This document shows positions 8,910 to 17,436 of a DNA stretch of 64,000 bases, in pieces (position 1 is the stretch's first letter; each line of letters starts with the position of its first letter). A program made the position numbers and the translations under genes. This DNA comes from Sediminibacterium sp. Gen4. GTDB taxonomy: Bacteria > Bacteroidota > Bacteroidia > Chitinophagales > Chitinophagaceae. The notes under the pieces are model-generated. The model saw nothing but the letters and a program-made list of their open reading frames with translations, was not told where the DNA came from and searched no databases. The DNA lies in contig JACBFI010000005.1 in assembly GCA_013391385.1 (NCBI GenBank), positions 1 to 64,000 on the forward strand. The letters are read 5' to 3'.

Positions 8910-10049
8910 TTATCCGATGGCTTGATTAATATCTGCCATCAAATCATCAATATCTTCAATACCTACACTGAGTCTGATTAAACTATCACTCAATCCATTT
9001 TTAATTCTTTCTTCTCTTGGAATAGAAGCGTGTGTCATAGATGCCGGATGATTGATGAGTGATTCAACGCCACCCAAACTTTCTGCGAGTGCAAATACAT
9101 GAGTAGAAGATAATACTCGCTTGGCATTCTCAACACTATCATTTTTTAAAGTGAAGCTCATCATACCTCCAAAGCCGCGCATTTGTTGACTGGCAACAGC
9201 ATAACCGGGATGATCTGTAAAACCACACCAATACACTTGCTGTACTTTCGGATGATTGCGTAAGAAATTAGCCATCTTTTCACCATTCTCACAATGGCGC
9301 TGCATTCTTACATGTAAGGTTTTAATACCTCTCAACACCAAAAAACAATCCATTGGTCCGGGAACAGCACCGCAACTTTTTTGGATGAAGTATAATTTTT
9401 CACGCAGATCTGCATCATTTATTACTAAACAGCCTTGAATCACATCACTATGTCCACCCAGGTATTTGGTTGCAGAATGCATCACAATATCTGCACCCAG
9501 GTCTAAAGGATTTTGTAAATAGGGGGAAGCAAAAGTGTTGTCAACACAAAGCAATGCCCCCGCTTTTTTTGCAATGGCTGCAACTGCTGCGATATCTGTA
9601 ATATTCATCAGTGGATTGGTAGGTGTTTCAATCCAGATGAGTTTTGTGTTTGCTGAGATGGCAGCTGCTACATTTTCAGCATTCGTGGTGTCTACATATT
9701 TGAACTGTATCCCGAATTTCTCAAACACTTTGGTGAATAAGCGATAAGTGCCACCATACATATCATTGGCAGCAATCACTTCATCGCCGGGTGATAAGAG
9801 TTTAATGACGGCATCAGTAGCTGCTACACCACTGCTAAATGCCAATCCGAATTTTCCATTTTCGATTTGCGCATAGGCTTCTTCTAATGCTTTTCGGGTT
9901 GGGTTCTGACTTCTGGCATATTCAAAACCTTTATTTACGCCAGGTGCTTCCTGTACATAAGTAGAAGTTTGATAGATAGGTGTCATGATGGCACCGGTAG
10001 AAGGATCGGGTTCTGTACCGGCATGTATATATTTTGTAGCAAGTTTCAT
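8910..10049 (-). CDS. Cystathionine gamma-synthase / gamma-lyase
   Basis: A 379-residue Cys/Met-metabolism PLP enzyme. It catalyses gamma-replacement or gamma-elimination linking homoserine esters, cysteine and cystathionine. The PLP lysine is Lys195 in HSATKYLGGHSDVIQG. FEYARSQNPTRKALE near residue 42 and ANDMYGGTYRLF near 94 are conserved active-site segments. Synthase and lyase members cannot be separated reliably by eye. Bacteroidota enzymes of this type are usually annotated cystathionine gamma-synthase. It begins 12 bases after the DUF2911 gene and is the last gene of a four-gene minus-strand run. Confidence 0.92.
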   Translation of the reverse strand: MKLATKYIHAGTEPDPSTGAIMTPIYQTSTYVQEAPGVNKGFEYARSQNPTRKALEEAYAQIENGKFGLAFSSGVAATDAVIKLLSPGDEVIAANDMYGGTYRLFTKVFEKFGIQFKYVDTTNAENVAAAISANTKLIWIETPTNPLMNITDIAAVAAIAKKAGALLCVDNTFASPYLQNPLDLGADIVMHSATKYLGGHSDVIQGCLVINDADLREKLYFIQKSCGAVPGPMDCFLVLRGIKTLHVRMQRHCENGEKMANFLRNHPKVQQVYWCGFTDHPGYAVASQQMRGFGGMMSFTLKNDSVENAKRVLSSTHVFALAESLGGVESLINHPASMTHASIPREERIKNGLSDSLIRLSVGIEDIDDLMADINQAIG

Positions 10050-10061
10050 ACAAGGGATGGT

Positions 10062-10658
10062 TTAATTCTTTTTAGTAGGTTTTACGGGAGCATCTTCGAT
10101 AAAGGTCATGGGTAATGTGGCTTTGAGATCATCCCATAAAATAATCATTTGGGCACCGTTGTTTTTGGTTTCTTCAAAATAAATGGTGAAGGCTTCAACG
10201 GTTTCATTGTTTCTGGCAATATCAATCTCTGTTCTCAGCAAATCTTTTTTTGCATCATAATTAAAATTACCCCAGCAGAAATTGTCTTTATTCAGGATCA
10301 TGGTCCATTTACCTTCTGTAGGTACACAATACAAAGTATATCTTCCTTTAGGTACCAATTTACCATCGATACGTATGTTCTTAAAAAACTCTACCTCTGA
10401 AGCTTCATTGGCACCTAGTCTCCATATTTCATTGTACTTGATGATACCTCCAAAAATATCTCGTCCACTTTTTAAGGGTCTACCATAAATAACACGCGCT
10501 ATGGGAGCATCTTTTGCTTTGCCACTGAGTTTAAGAATGGGATAGTTGGCCGGCCAGTAGCTCATATCCATGGGCGACTTATCTAGATCTGTGGGTTTTT
10601 GTTGCGCGAAAATGCAAAAGTTGACTAGTAATGAAATACTCAGCAATAGAAACTTCAT
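10062..10658 (-). CDS. DUF2911 secreted protein
   Basis: A 198-residue protein with a signal peptide (MKFLLLSISLLVNFCIFAQ) when started at the ATG at 10658. A much longer open frame upstream overlaps the acpH gene and is not needed. The body matches the DUF2911 family common in Bacteroidota, with ARVIYGRPLKSGRDIFGG and EIWRLGANEA as characteristic segments (about residues 60-90) and an all-beta look. Its function is unknown. It sits between acpH and the cystathionine enzyme, probably in one transcript. Confidence 0.9.
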   Translation of the reverse strand: MKFLLLSISLLVNFCIFAQQKPTDLDKSPMDMSYWPANYPILKLSGKAKDAPIARVIYGRPLKSGRDIFGGIIKYNEIWRLGANEASEVEFFKNIRIDGKLVPKGRYTLYCVPTEGKWTMILNKDNFCWGNFNYDAKKDLLRTEIDIARNNETVEAFTIYFEETKNNGAQMIILWDDLKATLPMTFIEDAPVKPTKKN

Positions 10659-10698
10659 GAGGTATTTATTTTTTGGCAAAGATAGTTGCATAAGCGTT

Positions 10699-11283
10699 TC
10701 ACAAAGCGTTGGAAAAGCTGGTCGCCATTTTTTTAACATCAGGGAAAAATGTATGGTATGCTTCGTGGAATAGGGTGTAATGATCTTCGAATAACCGATA
10801 GGCGGCACTGCTATCTTCCAGATATGCAGCCCTTCTTACCACACCCTCAAAACTTTTTTCGATTCCCCATTTGTGACGGTAATTGTATAACCAGTTCTGA
10901 CTACTCATATAAGGAAGCATTCTGGCAAACTTTTCCGGTAACAATGATTCATGTGCGTGTAAAGTAGCATAGGTTTGTTGTGCAAACGATTGCCATTCCT
11001 GATCGGATAGAATATTTGTATCAATAGCTAAAAAATGGTCATAAACCACATCCATAAAAGCGCCTGCATACGGACCTACGGCAGGTTTTAATACTTGTTT
11101 AGCTGCTTGTGTAGCCGGATGTGCATCGGTATATGTATCGATCATTCTATGCAGCCTGATTCCTTTCTGAATATCCGGGGTATAATCAAACTGTTTTTTT
11201 CCTTTGACAAAATCACTGATCATATTGCCGATCAGCAAACCTGAGTCATTAAAAGATAAAAAAGCATGTGCGAGATAGTTCAT
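10699..11283 (-). CDS. acpH: Acyl carrier protein phosphodiesterase
   Basis: Removes the 4'-phosphopantetheine arm from holo-ACP. The 194-residue protein starts MNYLAHAFLSF, the typical opening of the AcpH/DUF479 family, and has the HD-like HRMIDTYTDAHP (about residues 47-58) and VYDHFLA metal-site segments. The start at 11283 overlaps the upstream SdpI-like gene by four bases (ATGA). A longer open frame into that gene is an artefact of overlap. The ATGA arrangement indicates translational coupling. Confidence 0.92.
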   Translation of the reverse strand: MNYLAHAFLSFNDSGLLIGNMISDFVKGKKQFDYTPDIQKGIRLHRMIDTYTDAHPATQAAKQVLKPAVGPYAGAFMDVVYDHFLAIDTNILSDQEWQSFAQQTYATLHAHESLLPEKFARMLPYMSSQNWLYNYRHKWGIEKSFEGVVRRAAYLEDSSAAYRLFEDHYTLFHEAYHTFFPDVKKMATSFSNAL

Positions 11284-11942
11284 GCCTGTTTTTTTCTGAA
11301 AAAGCGATAAGAAAATACAGTTGGAATGATAACCATAATAGCTGTGATGATGATTGTGGTGATAAATGCACCAAAAAAAGGCAAAATCCAAGCGATAATG
11401 GCAATGATCAATCCCCCGGGAACCCAAAGTTGAGCAGCCAACCGATGTGTAGCTTTCCAATTGTCATCATCTTCTAATGTCCAGGGTAATCGTAAGCCAA
11501 TAAAATAATTCGGTTGTATGGTACGCATCTGATAGCCAATAAACGATAGTAAAAGTCCTACAGCAAAAAGAACAATTTTAGTAAGACTGAAAGTAGCGGG
11601 ATAACTGACAGCACTATACGTAATGCTGATATTGATCACGGAAAGAAACAATACAATAACCATTGCTATAAGATGCAAAGTAGCAGCGGAAGTCTTGGCT
11701 GTTTTTTTTGGATCAATCTTATGCAGGTTGCTGATGAGTAAATAAGTGCTTATGGCAACTAGAGATATAATACAGGTGTGTAGCCATAATGAAGATTTCG
11801 ATCCAAATCCATCAGCTACTCCTTGTGCATTGAAATGTACAGGTACGGTATCAGGCAAGCTAGTGTATTGCATACCCAGATACAGAAATGGCAATGCTAG
11901 AATAACCACTGCCAGAAGCGGGGATGTAAAAACTCGTCTCAT
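11280..11942 (-). CDS. SdpI/DUF1648-family membrane protein
   Basis: A 220-residue integral membrane protein with about six hydrophobic segments. The N-terminal region has the DUF1648 signature LPDTVPVHFNAQGVADGFGS (about residues 29-48). The C-terminal half resembles the SdpI immunity protein of Bacillus, including NYFIGLRLPWTLEDDDNW and the following transmembrane segments. No SdpC-like toxin or ArsR-type SdpR regulator is adjacent, so an immunity role is not supported by context. It overlaps acpH by four bases. Confidence 0.88.
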   Translation of the reverse strand: MRRVFTSPLLAVVILALPFLYLGMQYTSLPDTVPVHFNAQGVADGFGSKSSLWLHTCIISLVAISTYLLISNLHKIDPKKTAKTSAATLHLIAMVIVLFLSVINISITYSAVSYPATFSLTKIVLFAVGLLLSFIGYQMRTIQPNYFIGLRLPWTLEDDDNWKATHRLAAQLWVPGGLIIAIIAWILPFFGAFITTIIITAIMVIIPTVFSYRFFRKKQA

Positions 11943-12186
11943 GGTAAGGCTTTGCTTAAAGATACAACAGCTTTGTCATCTAAGTATTGGTTCACCACTT
12001 CTAAAAATTAACCACATCATAACGCCTTTTATCGTTTTATTAAGAAACTTTTGGAAATGCAATACTGATAAGGGTTTTAGCGGTCTATTAACCCATATTA
12101 ACATAGCCATTAACACCACTCATAATGTTGAGGTAATCTTCTGGTCGCGCTGGTCATAAAGAATGGATGTCGGGTGTTGTAAGTAC

Positions 12187-12194
12187 TAGTTTTG
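12187..12194 (+). promoter_or_regulatory. Possible -7 promoter element (TAGTTTTG)
   Basis: Matches the Bacteroidota -7 consensus TAnnTTTG about 55 bases before the start at 12249. No clear TTG at -33 was found. It lies in the 306-base divergent gap 11943-12248, where I see no gene or RNA. Confidence 0.4.
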
Positions 12195-12248
12195 ATTTAT
12201 CAACCAAAAGAAATTCATCATCATACTTAAACTTTAAAAACAGAAAAC

Positions 12249-12686
12249 ATGAAAAAGATTTTTTTAACCACTTTGATGGCTGCTATGATTGGCAGTCAAG
12301 TATTTGCCTCTGATGTATCAAAAGTTAGTTATCGTGTACTAGCTGCCTTTGAAGCTCAATTTGCTGATGCCTCAGATGTTAGCTGGACAGTTACTGACAA
12401 CTATACCAAGGCAAAATTCACCATTGAAGGAGAGCAGGTAGAAGCTTTCTTCAACGCTTCAGGAGATGTGATCGGTACTTCCAGAAAAACCGATCTGAAA
12501 CGTTTGCCATTGAATGCGATTCAAAAGATCAGAAAAAATTATGGTAAGTACAAAGTCACTGAAACAATTGAATTTGAATTCAACGGCGACAGAAAATATT
12601 TTGTTTCCATAGAAAATGACACAGACCGCAAGATTTTGGAAGTTTCATTATACGGTGATGTGACCATTTTTGATAAGGATAAATAA
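12249..12686 (+). CDS. Small exported PepSY-like protein
   Basis: A 145-residue protein with a clear signal peptide (MKKIFLTTLMAAMIGSQVFA, cleavage near residue 20). The mature domain of about 125 residues has the pattern of the beta-lactamase-inhibitor-like PepSY (BLIP-like) family seen in Bacteroidota: DASDVSWTVTDNYTKAKFT, then GEQVEAFFNASGDVIGTSR and a C-terminal YFVSIENDTDRKILEV. Function is unknown. It is monocistronic, with its own candidate -7 element upstream and a strong terminator downstream. Confidence 0.8.
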   Translation: MKKIFLTTLMAAMIGSQVFASDVSKVSYRVLAAFEAQFADASDVSWTVTDNYTKAKFTIEGEQVEAFFNASGDVIGTSRKTDLKRLPLNAIQKIRKNYGKYKVTETIEFEFNGDRKYFVSIENDTDRKILEVSLYGDVTIFDKDK

Positions 12687-12705
12687 GTTGGTTTGGTTAA
12701 TCGGA

Positions 12706-12739
12706 AGTCCTCCCGGCCAATAGGCTGGGGGGCTTTTTT
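12706..12739 (+). terminator. Rho-independent terminator
   Basis: GC-rich stem AGTCCTCCCGGCC / GGCTGGGGGGCT with loop AATA and a following run of six T, 20 bases after the stop of the small exported protein. Confidence 0.9.
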
Positions 12740-12785
12740 ATTCGGTTAAGTTTGAATTGCACTTTCCCGAACCGGTTAAAAAAAT

Positions 12786-12793
12786 TACTTTTG
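12786..12793 (+). promoter_or_regulatory. Possible -7 promoter element (TACTTTTG)
   Basis: Perfect TAnnTTTG match 20 bases before the start of the deoxyhypusine-synthase-like gene. The -33 TTG is not at the usual distance, so support is partial. Confidence 0.45.
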
Positions 12794-12812
12794 CCCCTCA
12801 AAATCACCGAAT

Positions 12813-13787
12813 ATGACGAAAGGGCCTGTTTCTCAGTTTATTATGCATCATTACAGACATTTCAATGCCGCTGCATTGGTAGATGCTGCTAAAGGATATG
12901 AAACCCATTTACTGGAAGGCGGAAAAATGCTGGTAAGCTTGGCGGGCGCTATGAGTACTGCTGAACTGGGTATTAGCCTGGCAGAAATGATCCGTCAAGA
13001 TAAAGTTGCCATCATCAGTTGTACCGGTGCCAATTTGGAAGAAGATGTAATGAATTTGGTGGCACATAGTCATTATAAAAGAGTGCCCAATTACAGAGAC
13101 CTTACTCCTCAAGATGAATGGGATTTATTAGAGAACCATTACAATCGTGTAACTGATACTTGTATCCCGGAAGAAGAAGCATTCAGAAGATTACAAAAGC
13201 ATTTGTTGAAACAATGGCAAGACGCTGAAGCAAAAGGCGAGCGTTATTTTCCACATGAATTTTTATACAAGACTGTATTGAGCGGTGATTTGAAACAATA
13301 CTATGAGATTGATCCTAAGAATAGTTGGATTGTAGCGGCTGCTGAAAAAAACCTGCCGATCGTGGTGCCGGGCTGGGAAGACAGTACTACCGGTAACATC
13401 TTTGCCAGTTATGTGATCAAGAACGAATTAAAAGCGAGCACAGTAAAAAGTGGTATCGAATACATGGTATGGCTGGCCGATTGGTATCGTCAGAACAGTG
13501 GAGGAAAGGGTGTTGGATTCTTCCAGATCGGTGGTGGTATCGCCGGTGATTTCCCAATCTGCGTAGTGCCCATGATGTACCAGGATCTGGAATGGCATGA
13601 TGTTCCTTTCTGGAGTTATTTCTGTCAGATCAGTGATTCCACTACTTCTTATGGTTCTTATTCCGGTGCGGTGCCGAATGAAAAGATTACCTGGGGTAAA
13701 TTAGATATTAATACACCTAAATACATCGTAGAGAGCGATGCTACGATTGTGGCGCCTTTGATCTTTGCGTATTTGTTGGGGTGGTAG
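12813..13787 (+). CDS. Deoxyhypusine synthase-family protein
   Basis: A 324-residue NAD-binding protein of the deoxyhypusine synthase fold. In eukaryotes and archaea this enzyme moves an aminobutyl group from spermidine to a lysine of eIF5A. Bacteria lack eIF5A, so the role must differ; related bacterial proteins are thought to act on polyamines, for example making homospermidine. Key features are kept: GAMSTAELG near residue 45, SCTGANLEEDV near 69, the GGGIAGDFPI segment, and Lys296 in ITWGKLD, which aligns with the catalytic lysine of human DHS. It is single-gene, with no polyamine gene adjacent. Confidence 0.88.
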   Translation: MTKGPVSQFIMHHYRHFNAAALVDAAKGYETHLLEGGKMLVSLAGAMSTAELGISLAEMIRQDKVAIISCTGANLEEDVMNLVAHSHYKRVPNYRDLTPQDEWDLLENHYNRVTDTCIPEEEAFRRLQKHLLKQWQDAEAKGERYFPHEFLYKTVLSGDLKQYYEIDPKNSWIVAAAEKNLPIVVPGWEDSTTGNIFASYVIKNELKASTVKSGIEYMVWLADWYRQNSGGKGVGFFQIGGGIAGDFPICVVPMMYQDLEWHDVPFWSYFCQISDSTTSYGSYSGAVPNEKITWGKLDINTPKYIVESDATIVAPLIFAYLLGW

Positions 13788-13789
13788 TT

Positions 13790-13838
13790 GGCTTATGGTT
13801 AATAGCTAATAGCTAATAGTTCATGGTCCATAGTAAAG
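13790..13838. repeat. Degenerate 7-bp repeat array (block 2)
   Basis: Seven consecutive heptamers in register: GGCTTAT, GGTTAAT, AGCTAAT, AGCTAAT, AGTTCAT, GGTCCAT, AGTAAAG. It begins two bases after the DHS-like stop codon. Only one arm is present here; a terminator follows at 13874. Confidence 0.85.
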
Positions 13839-13873
13839 GGAAGAAGAATAGAGAGCTTGAGACTCGGTTGAAT

Positions 13874-13907
13874 AAAAAAAGCTCCGAATTTAATTCGGAG
13901 CTTTTTT
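13874..13907. terminator. Bidirectional rho-independent terminator
   Basis: Stem GCTCCGAATT (13881-13890) / AATTCGGAGC (13892-13901), flanked by an A-run and a T-run, between the converging DHS-like and M28 peptidase genes. Confidence 0.9.
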
Positions 13908-13910
13908 GTT

Positions 13911-15425
13911 TTAGCGTGGAGGCATATTCAGTGGAATATCTCTTTTCAGCATCGTATCTTTTTGTGCAATGACCCAGGCGGTATGGTAAATGAGTCGAAC
14001 TCTTTTTTCCATCAGATCAAAATTGATTTTGTCAACCGTATCTGTAGGTCTGTGGTAATCGCGGTGTGTACCGTTGAAATAGAAAATGATGGGAACACCT
14101 TTCGCAGCAAAATTGTAATGATCGCTTCTGTAATAAAAACGATTGGTATCGTTCGGATCATTGAATCTTCTGTCCAATTCCATCTTAAAGTATTTCTGAT
14201 TCACTTCATTGGTAATCGGTGTCAGATCACTACTTAGTTTATCGTCACCGATCACATACACATAGTTCATAGAATCACCTTTATACGTAGGATCAATTCT
14301 TCCCACCATATCAATGTTCAGATCAACAGTGGTTTTGTCCAACGGATAAATCGGATGTTCTGAATAATAACGAGAACCCAATAATCCTTTTTCTTCACCG
14401 GATACATTCATGAAAACAATGGTTCTTCTAGGACCTTCTCCTTTCTTTTTGGCGTTGACAAATGCTTCGGCGATTTCAAGTACACTCACTGTTCCAGAGC
14501 CATCATCATCTGCACCATAGTAGATCTGTCCGTTTATAATACCCTCATGATCGTAGTGGCTGGTAATGAAAACATATTCATCTGCTTTATCGGTACCGGG
14601 TAATACTGCTATTACATTGGCACTTTGTAGCTCATTGATTTTTTTATCTGCTTTGATTGATAACTCAGAACGATAAACACCTTTATTCAATTCAGATATT
14701 TGCTGCATGTTCAGTTTAGCTGTACGGCCCAATAAAGCTGATGCGATCTCTTCTGAAATAGTGATGGATGTAAATGTTACATCGGTAGTGGGTTTGCTGA
14801 TAGACAAACCGCCTTTTAACTGACTTGGGTTTGTTCTAGGGAAGTTTTTAGATACAACTAAAACACCACTTGCACCCTTTGATCTGGCTATAGTCATTTT
14901 AGCAAACGAAGAACCCGGACCTCTAGGATTTGTAACAGTGGCATTTCCTGGTAAACCTTCTAATATCAGTACCAATTTACCTTTCACGTCAAGATTTGCA
15001 TAATCATTTCTACTGGAGTCACTAAGGCCATATCCAGCAAATACTACTTCATTGATCATGGATTTACCATTGGGTACCATCGCTACAGATAATGAAAAGT
15101 CTTTGTCTAACTGAAATGAACGGCCATTCACAGATAATCCGGTCTCTGTTAACTCAGATTGGAATAATGTAAATGGTTGTAGGTAACTATTACCATTACC
15201 CGGTTTTAGTCCTAGTTTTTTATACTGACTTTCCAGATAGGCAGCTGCTTTTCTTTCACCTTCACTGGCAGCTTCGCGACCTTCCATTTCAGGTCCGGCT
15301 ACAATAGTGAGGTGTTTTTTAAGGTCAGCAGCCGTAATGGTGCTGGCATAAGTGGCAGGATCTCCTTTCTGCGCCATACCTGTGGCTGCAGATAGCAGTA
15401 ATGCTGATAAAAGAATGATTCTCAT
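13911..15425 (-). CDS. M28-family metallopeptidase with PA domain
   Basis: An exported 504-residue zinc aminopeptidase-like protein with a signal peptide ending near MAQ. A PA-type insertion (about residues 115-215) precedes the catalytic M28 domain. Zinc-site segments are TSHYDHEG (first His), YYGADDDGSGT (bridging Asp), SGEEKGLLGSRYY (catalytic and ligand Glu), NIDMVGRID (ligand Asp) and THRDYHRPTDT (C-terminal His). All expected ligands appear present. It likely trims peptides in the periplasm or outside the cell. Specificity is unknown. It is transcribed alone. Confidence 0.92.
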   Translation of the reverse strand: MRIILLSALLLSAATGMAQKGDPATYASTITAADLKKHLTIVAGPEMEGREAASEGERKAAAYLESQYKKLGLKPGNGNSYLQPFTLFQSELTETGLSVNGRSFQLDKDFSLSVAMVPNGKSMINEVVFAGYGLSDSSRNDYANLDVKGKLVLILEGLPGNATVTNPRGPGSSFAKMTIARSKGASGVLVVSKNFPRTNPSQLKGGLSISKPTTDVTFTSITISEEIASALLGRTAKLNMQQISELNKGVYRSELSIKADKKINELQSANVIAVLPGTDKADEYVFITSHYDHEGIINGQIYYGADDDGSGTVSVLEIAEAFVNAKKKGEGPRRTIVFMNVSGEEKGLLGSRYYSEHPIYPLDKTTVDLNIDMVGRIDPTYKGDSMNYVYVIGDDKLSSDLTPITNEVNQKYFKMELDRRFNDPNDTNRFYYRSDHYNFAAKGVPIIFYFNGTHRDYHRPTDTVDKINFDLMEKRVRLIYHTAWVIAQKDTMLKRDIPLNMPPR

Positions 15426-15564
15426 AAATTGATTTTAAATGAAAGAGCCATCACAACATATGGTGGTGGCGCCGTAAGGTAAGTAATAATTTTTTTTATG
15501 AAATTGGATTATTTGGGTTTTTAAATCCGGTTAAGTGCGTAGCGGAAAATTTTCTTTACAACAA

Positions 15565-16020
15565 TTATGAACAGGCAATTTTGTTGACCCTTGTAGCATG
15601 ACGTCCGCCTTCAAAAGCAGTGGTCATGAATATCTCGATCATTTGTTGCGCCAGTGGCAAAGCAACAAATCTGGCAGGTATACAGATGAGGTTGGCATCA
15701 TTGTGTAAACGAATCAATGAGGCTACATCATTTTGCCAACTCAATCCGGCGCGAATACCTTGATGTTTGTTGGCAGTAATGGCTACACCATTGGCACTGC
15801 CACAAAACAGAATGCCAAACGCAGCTTCACCATTCTCAACACTAGCAGCAGTTGGATGGGCGAAATCAGGGTAGTCTACTGAATCGAGAGAAGGAGCTCC
15901 AAAATCTTTTACGGTAAATCCTTTATCAGTCAGCCATTTTTTGATGGCTTCCTTATACTCAAAACCGGCATGGTCTGAACCAATAGCAATCGGTTTTGAA
16001 GCATCAAACACATAGTTCAT
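15565..16020 (-). CDS. rpiB: Ribose 5-phosphate isomerase B
   Basis: Interconverts ribose 5-phosphate and ribulose 5-phosphate in the pentose phosphate pathway. The 151-residue length is typical of RpiB. Visible are GSDHAGFEYKE near residue 14, the phosphate-binding and catalytic region with Cys73 in FCGSANGVAI, HQGIRAGL, and the C-terminal GGRHATRVNKI. It follows tatC by 88 bases on the same strand and may share its transcript. Confidence 0.95.
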   Translation of the reverse strand: MNYVFDASKPIAIGSDHAGFEYKEAIKKWLTDKGFTVKDFGAPSLDSVDYPDFAHPTAASVENGEAAFGILFCGSANGVAITANKHQGIRAGLSWQNDVASLIRLHNDANLICIPARFVALPLAQQMIEIFMTTAFEGGRHATRVNKIACS

Positions 16021-16108
16021 GACTAAAAATTAAGCAGTGAAATTAAAGTATTGATCCAACGAAAAACTAAAAAATGTATAAGCGGAACAATGGCTAGGCA
16101 TTATATGC

Positions 16109-16963
16109 TTAACTCCATTCTTCTTCCTCTCTTCTTTCCTGCTCCTTCGATACGCGTGCAGAAATGATGATACTCAATTCATATAAGAAAAATAATGGAA
16201 GGAATACGATGAGTTGACTCATCCAATCCGGACTTGGCGTAATGATAGCGGCAACCACTAATATAATTACGACGGCATACTTGCGCATGCGTTTAAGATA
16301 GGAAGGGGTAACCAATCCGATTTTGGTCAATAAAAATGCCAATACCGGTAATTCAAATGCGATACCACAACCCAGGATCAGGTTGGTAAGATTGTCCAGA
16401 TAATCTGTTAATGTGGGTCTGGTTACAAGTAGTCCTTGTGTACCCAACTGAAAACTTCCAAGAAAATTAAAGGTAAATGGACCTAATAAAAAGTATCCGA
16501 AAGCAGCGCCACAAAAGAAGAAAAAAGATACCCAGAAAATAATGAAGCGGGTATTCTTCAGTTCTTTCTCTTTCAATGCGGGTTTAATGAATTTCCAGAA
16601 CTCCCAGAAGATATAAGGAAAAGCAATAATGATACCTCCAATCAATGCCATGGAAATACTACTGAGGAATTGTCCGGCAAAAGTGGTGGATTGCATATCC
16701 ACTTTTACCGGCGGCATACAAAGTGCATCGCCCATATGTGCCCAGTGACTAAAATCGCATAGTGCTTTATAGCTGATGAAATCAGGGTTAATAGGACCTA
16801 TGATGATATTATCAAAAACCCAATCGCGATAAATAAATATAACGATCGCCATTACCAAAATGGCAAGAATAGAGCGAACAATATGCTGTCTCAGTTCTTC
16901 GAGATGGTCAATAAAACTCATCTCTGCTTTTTCCTGTCCTCTGTTTCTGTTGAATAAAGCCAT
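16109..16963 (-). CDS. tatC: Sec-independent protein translocase TatC
   Basis: Core receptor of the twin-arginine translocase, an inner-membrane protein with six transmembrane helices. The 284-residue form starts MALFNRNRGQ at 16963, chosen over an ATG 16 codons upstream because the extension is hydrophobic and unlike TatC. The signature FIDHLEELRQHIVRS near the N-terminus and FELPVLAFLLTKIGLVTP after the fourth helix are diagnostic. A periplasmic loop of about 50 residues after helix 1 contains extra cysteines, common in Bacteroidota TatC. tatA is not in the window. Confidence 0.95.
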   Translation of the reverse strand: MALFNRNRGQEKAEMSFIDHLEELRQHIVRSILAILVMAIVIFIYRDWVFDNIIIGPINPDFISYKALCDFSHWAHMGDALCMPPVKVDMQSTTFAGQFLSSISMALIGGIIIAFPYIFWEFWKFIKPALKEKELKNTRFIIFWVSFFFFCGAAFGYFLLGPFTFNFLGSFQLGTQGLLVTRPTLTDYLDNLTNLILGCGIAFELPVLAFLLTKIGLVTPSYLKRMRKYAVVIILVVAAIITPSPDWMSQLIVFLPLFFLYELSIIISARVSKEQERREEEEWS

Positions 16964-17036
16964 GTATCCGCGCTGCGTTTGAGTTGCCAAAGTTACGGGT
17001 AACAGGAACACGAAAAACGTCGATTTTATCAGCTAT

Positions 17037-17435
17037 TCAATGATATTTTGGTATAAAACCGACCAGCTGATCTGATAGATCTTGCTCATCCCGGTAAAAT
17101 ATCCGTTCAGAAGCAATACCGGATACGGTGGAAGAGTGTGCAGAGGCCTTATTTCTTAGGTACCAAACAGGCTTATTGTTGGCAGCAGCATAACCCGCTT
17201 CTAGACCTACCCCTATGGCTTTGACAGATACCTCTGCGATCAGTATGTCAGAACGGTCAATTTCCATCAGGGCAGTTTGCATCATTTTCACCTCTTCATT
17301 TGAGCTGAAATGATAATGGTCTACACAAACAAATAATTCAATGGAATATTTTTTGAGACAGGTTTGAAGGGTTTGAATCACCGATTCTAGATGCGGCCGA
17401 TGACGGAGACTAACAGCGAGATAGGCTCTTCGCAT
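17037..17435 (-). CDS. Nucleoside 2-deoxyribosyltransferase-like protein
   Basis: A 132-residue cytosolic protein with the fold pattern of the nucleoside deoxyribosyltransferase family: MRRAYLAVSLRHRPH at the N-terminus, a central IDRSDILIAEVS and GVGLEAGYAAANNKPV (about residues 90-105). The GxGxExGYA segment is the conserved substrate-pocket region, so nucleotide or nucleoside binding is likely, but the true substrate is unknown. It starts one base after the CNNM/CBS gene's stop codon and is surely co-transcribed with it. Confidence 0.75.
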   Translation of the reverse strand: MRRAYLAVSLRHRPHLESVIQTLQTCLKKYSIELFVCVDHYHFSSNEEVKMMQTALMEIDRSDILIAEVSVKAIGVGLEAGYAAANNKPVWYLRNKASAHSSTVSGIASERIFYRDEQDLSDQLVGFIPKYH

Positions 17436-17436
17436 G

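Noticed and set aside
10050..10061. Possible SAM-type riboswitch before the cystathionine enzyme
   Set aside because: Only 12 bases separate it from the preceding gene, so there is no room for a riboswitch.
11280..11942. SdpI-like protein as part of a toxin-immunity system
   Set aside because: No SdpC-like toxin, SdpA/B or SdpR gene is nearby; the neighbours are metabolic genes.
11746..12159. A 137-residue plus-strand frame across the SdpI-like start and the divergent gap
   Set aside because: Its first half is antisense to the SdpI-like gene and its composition shows no coding pattern.
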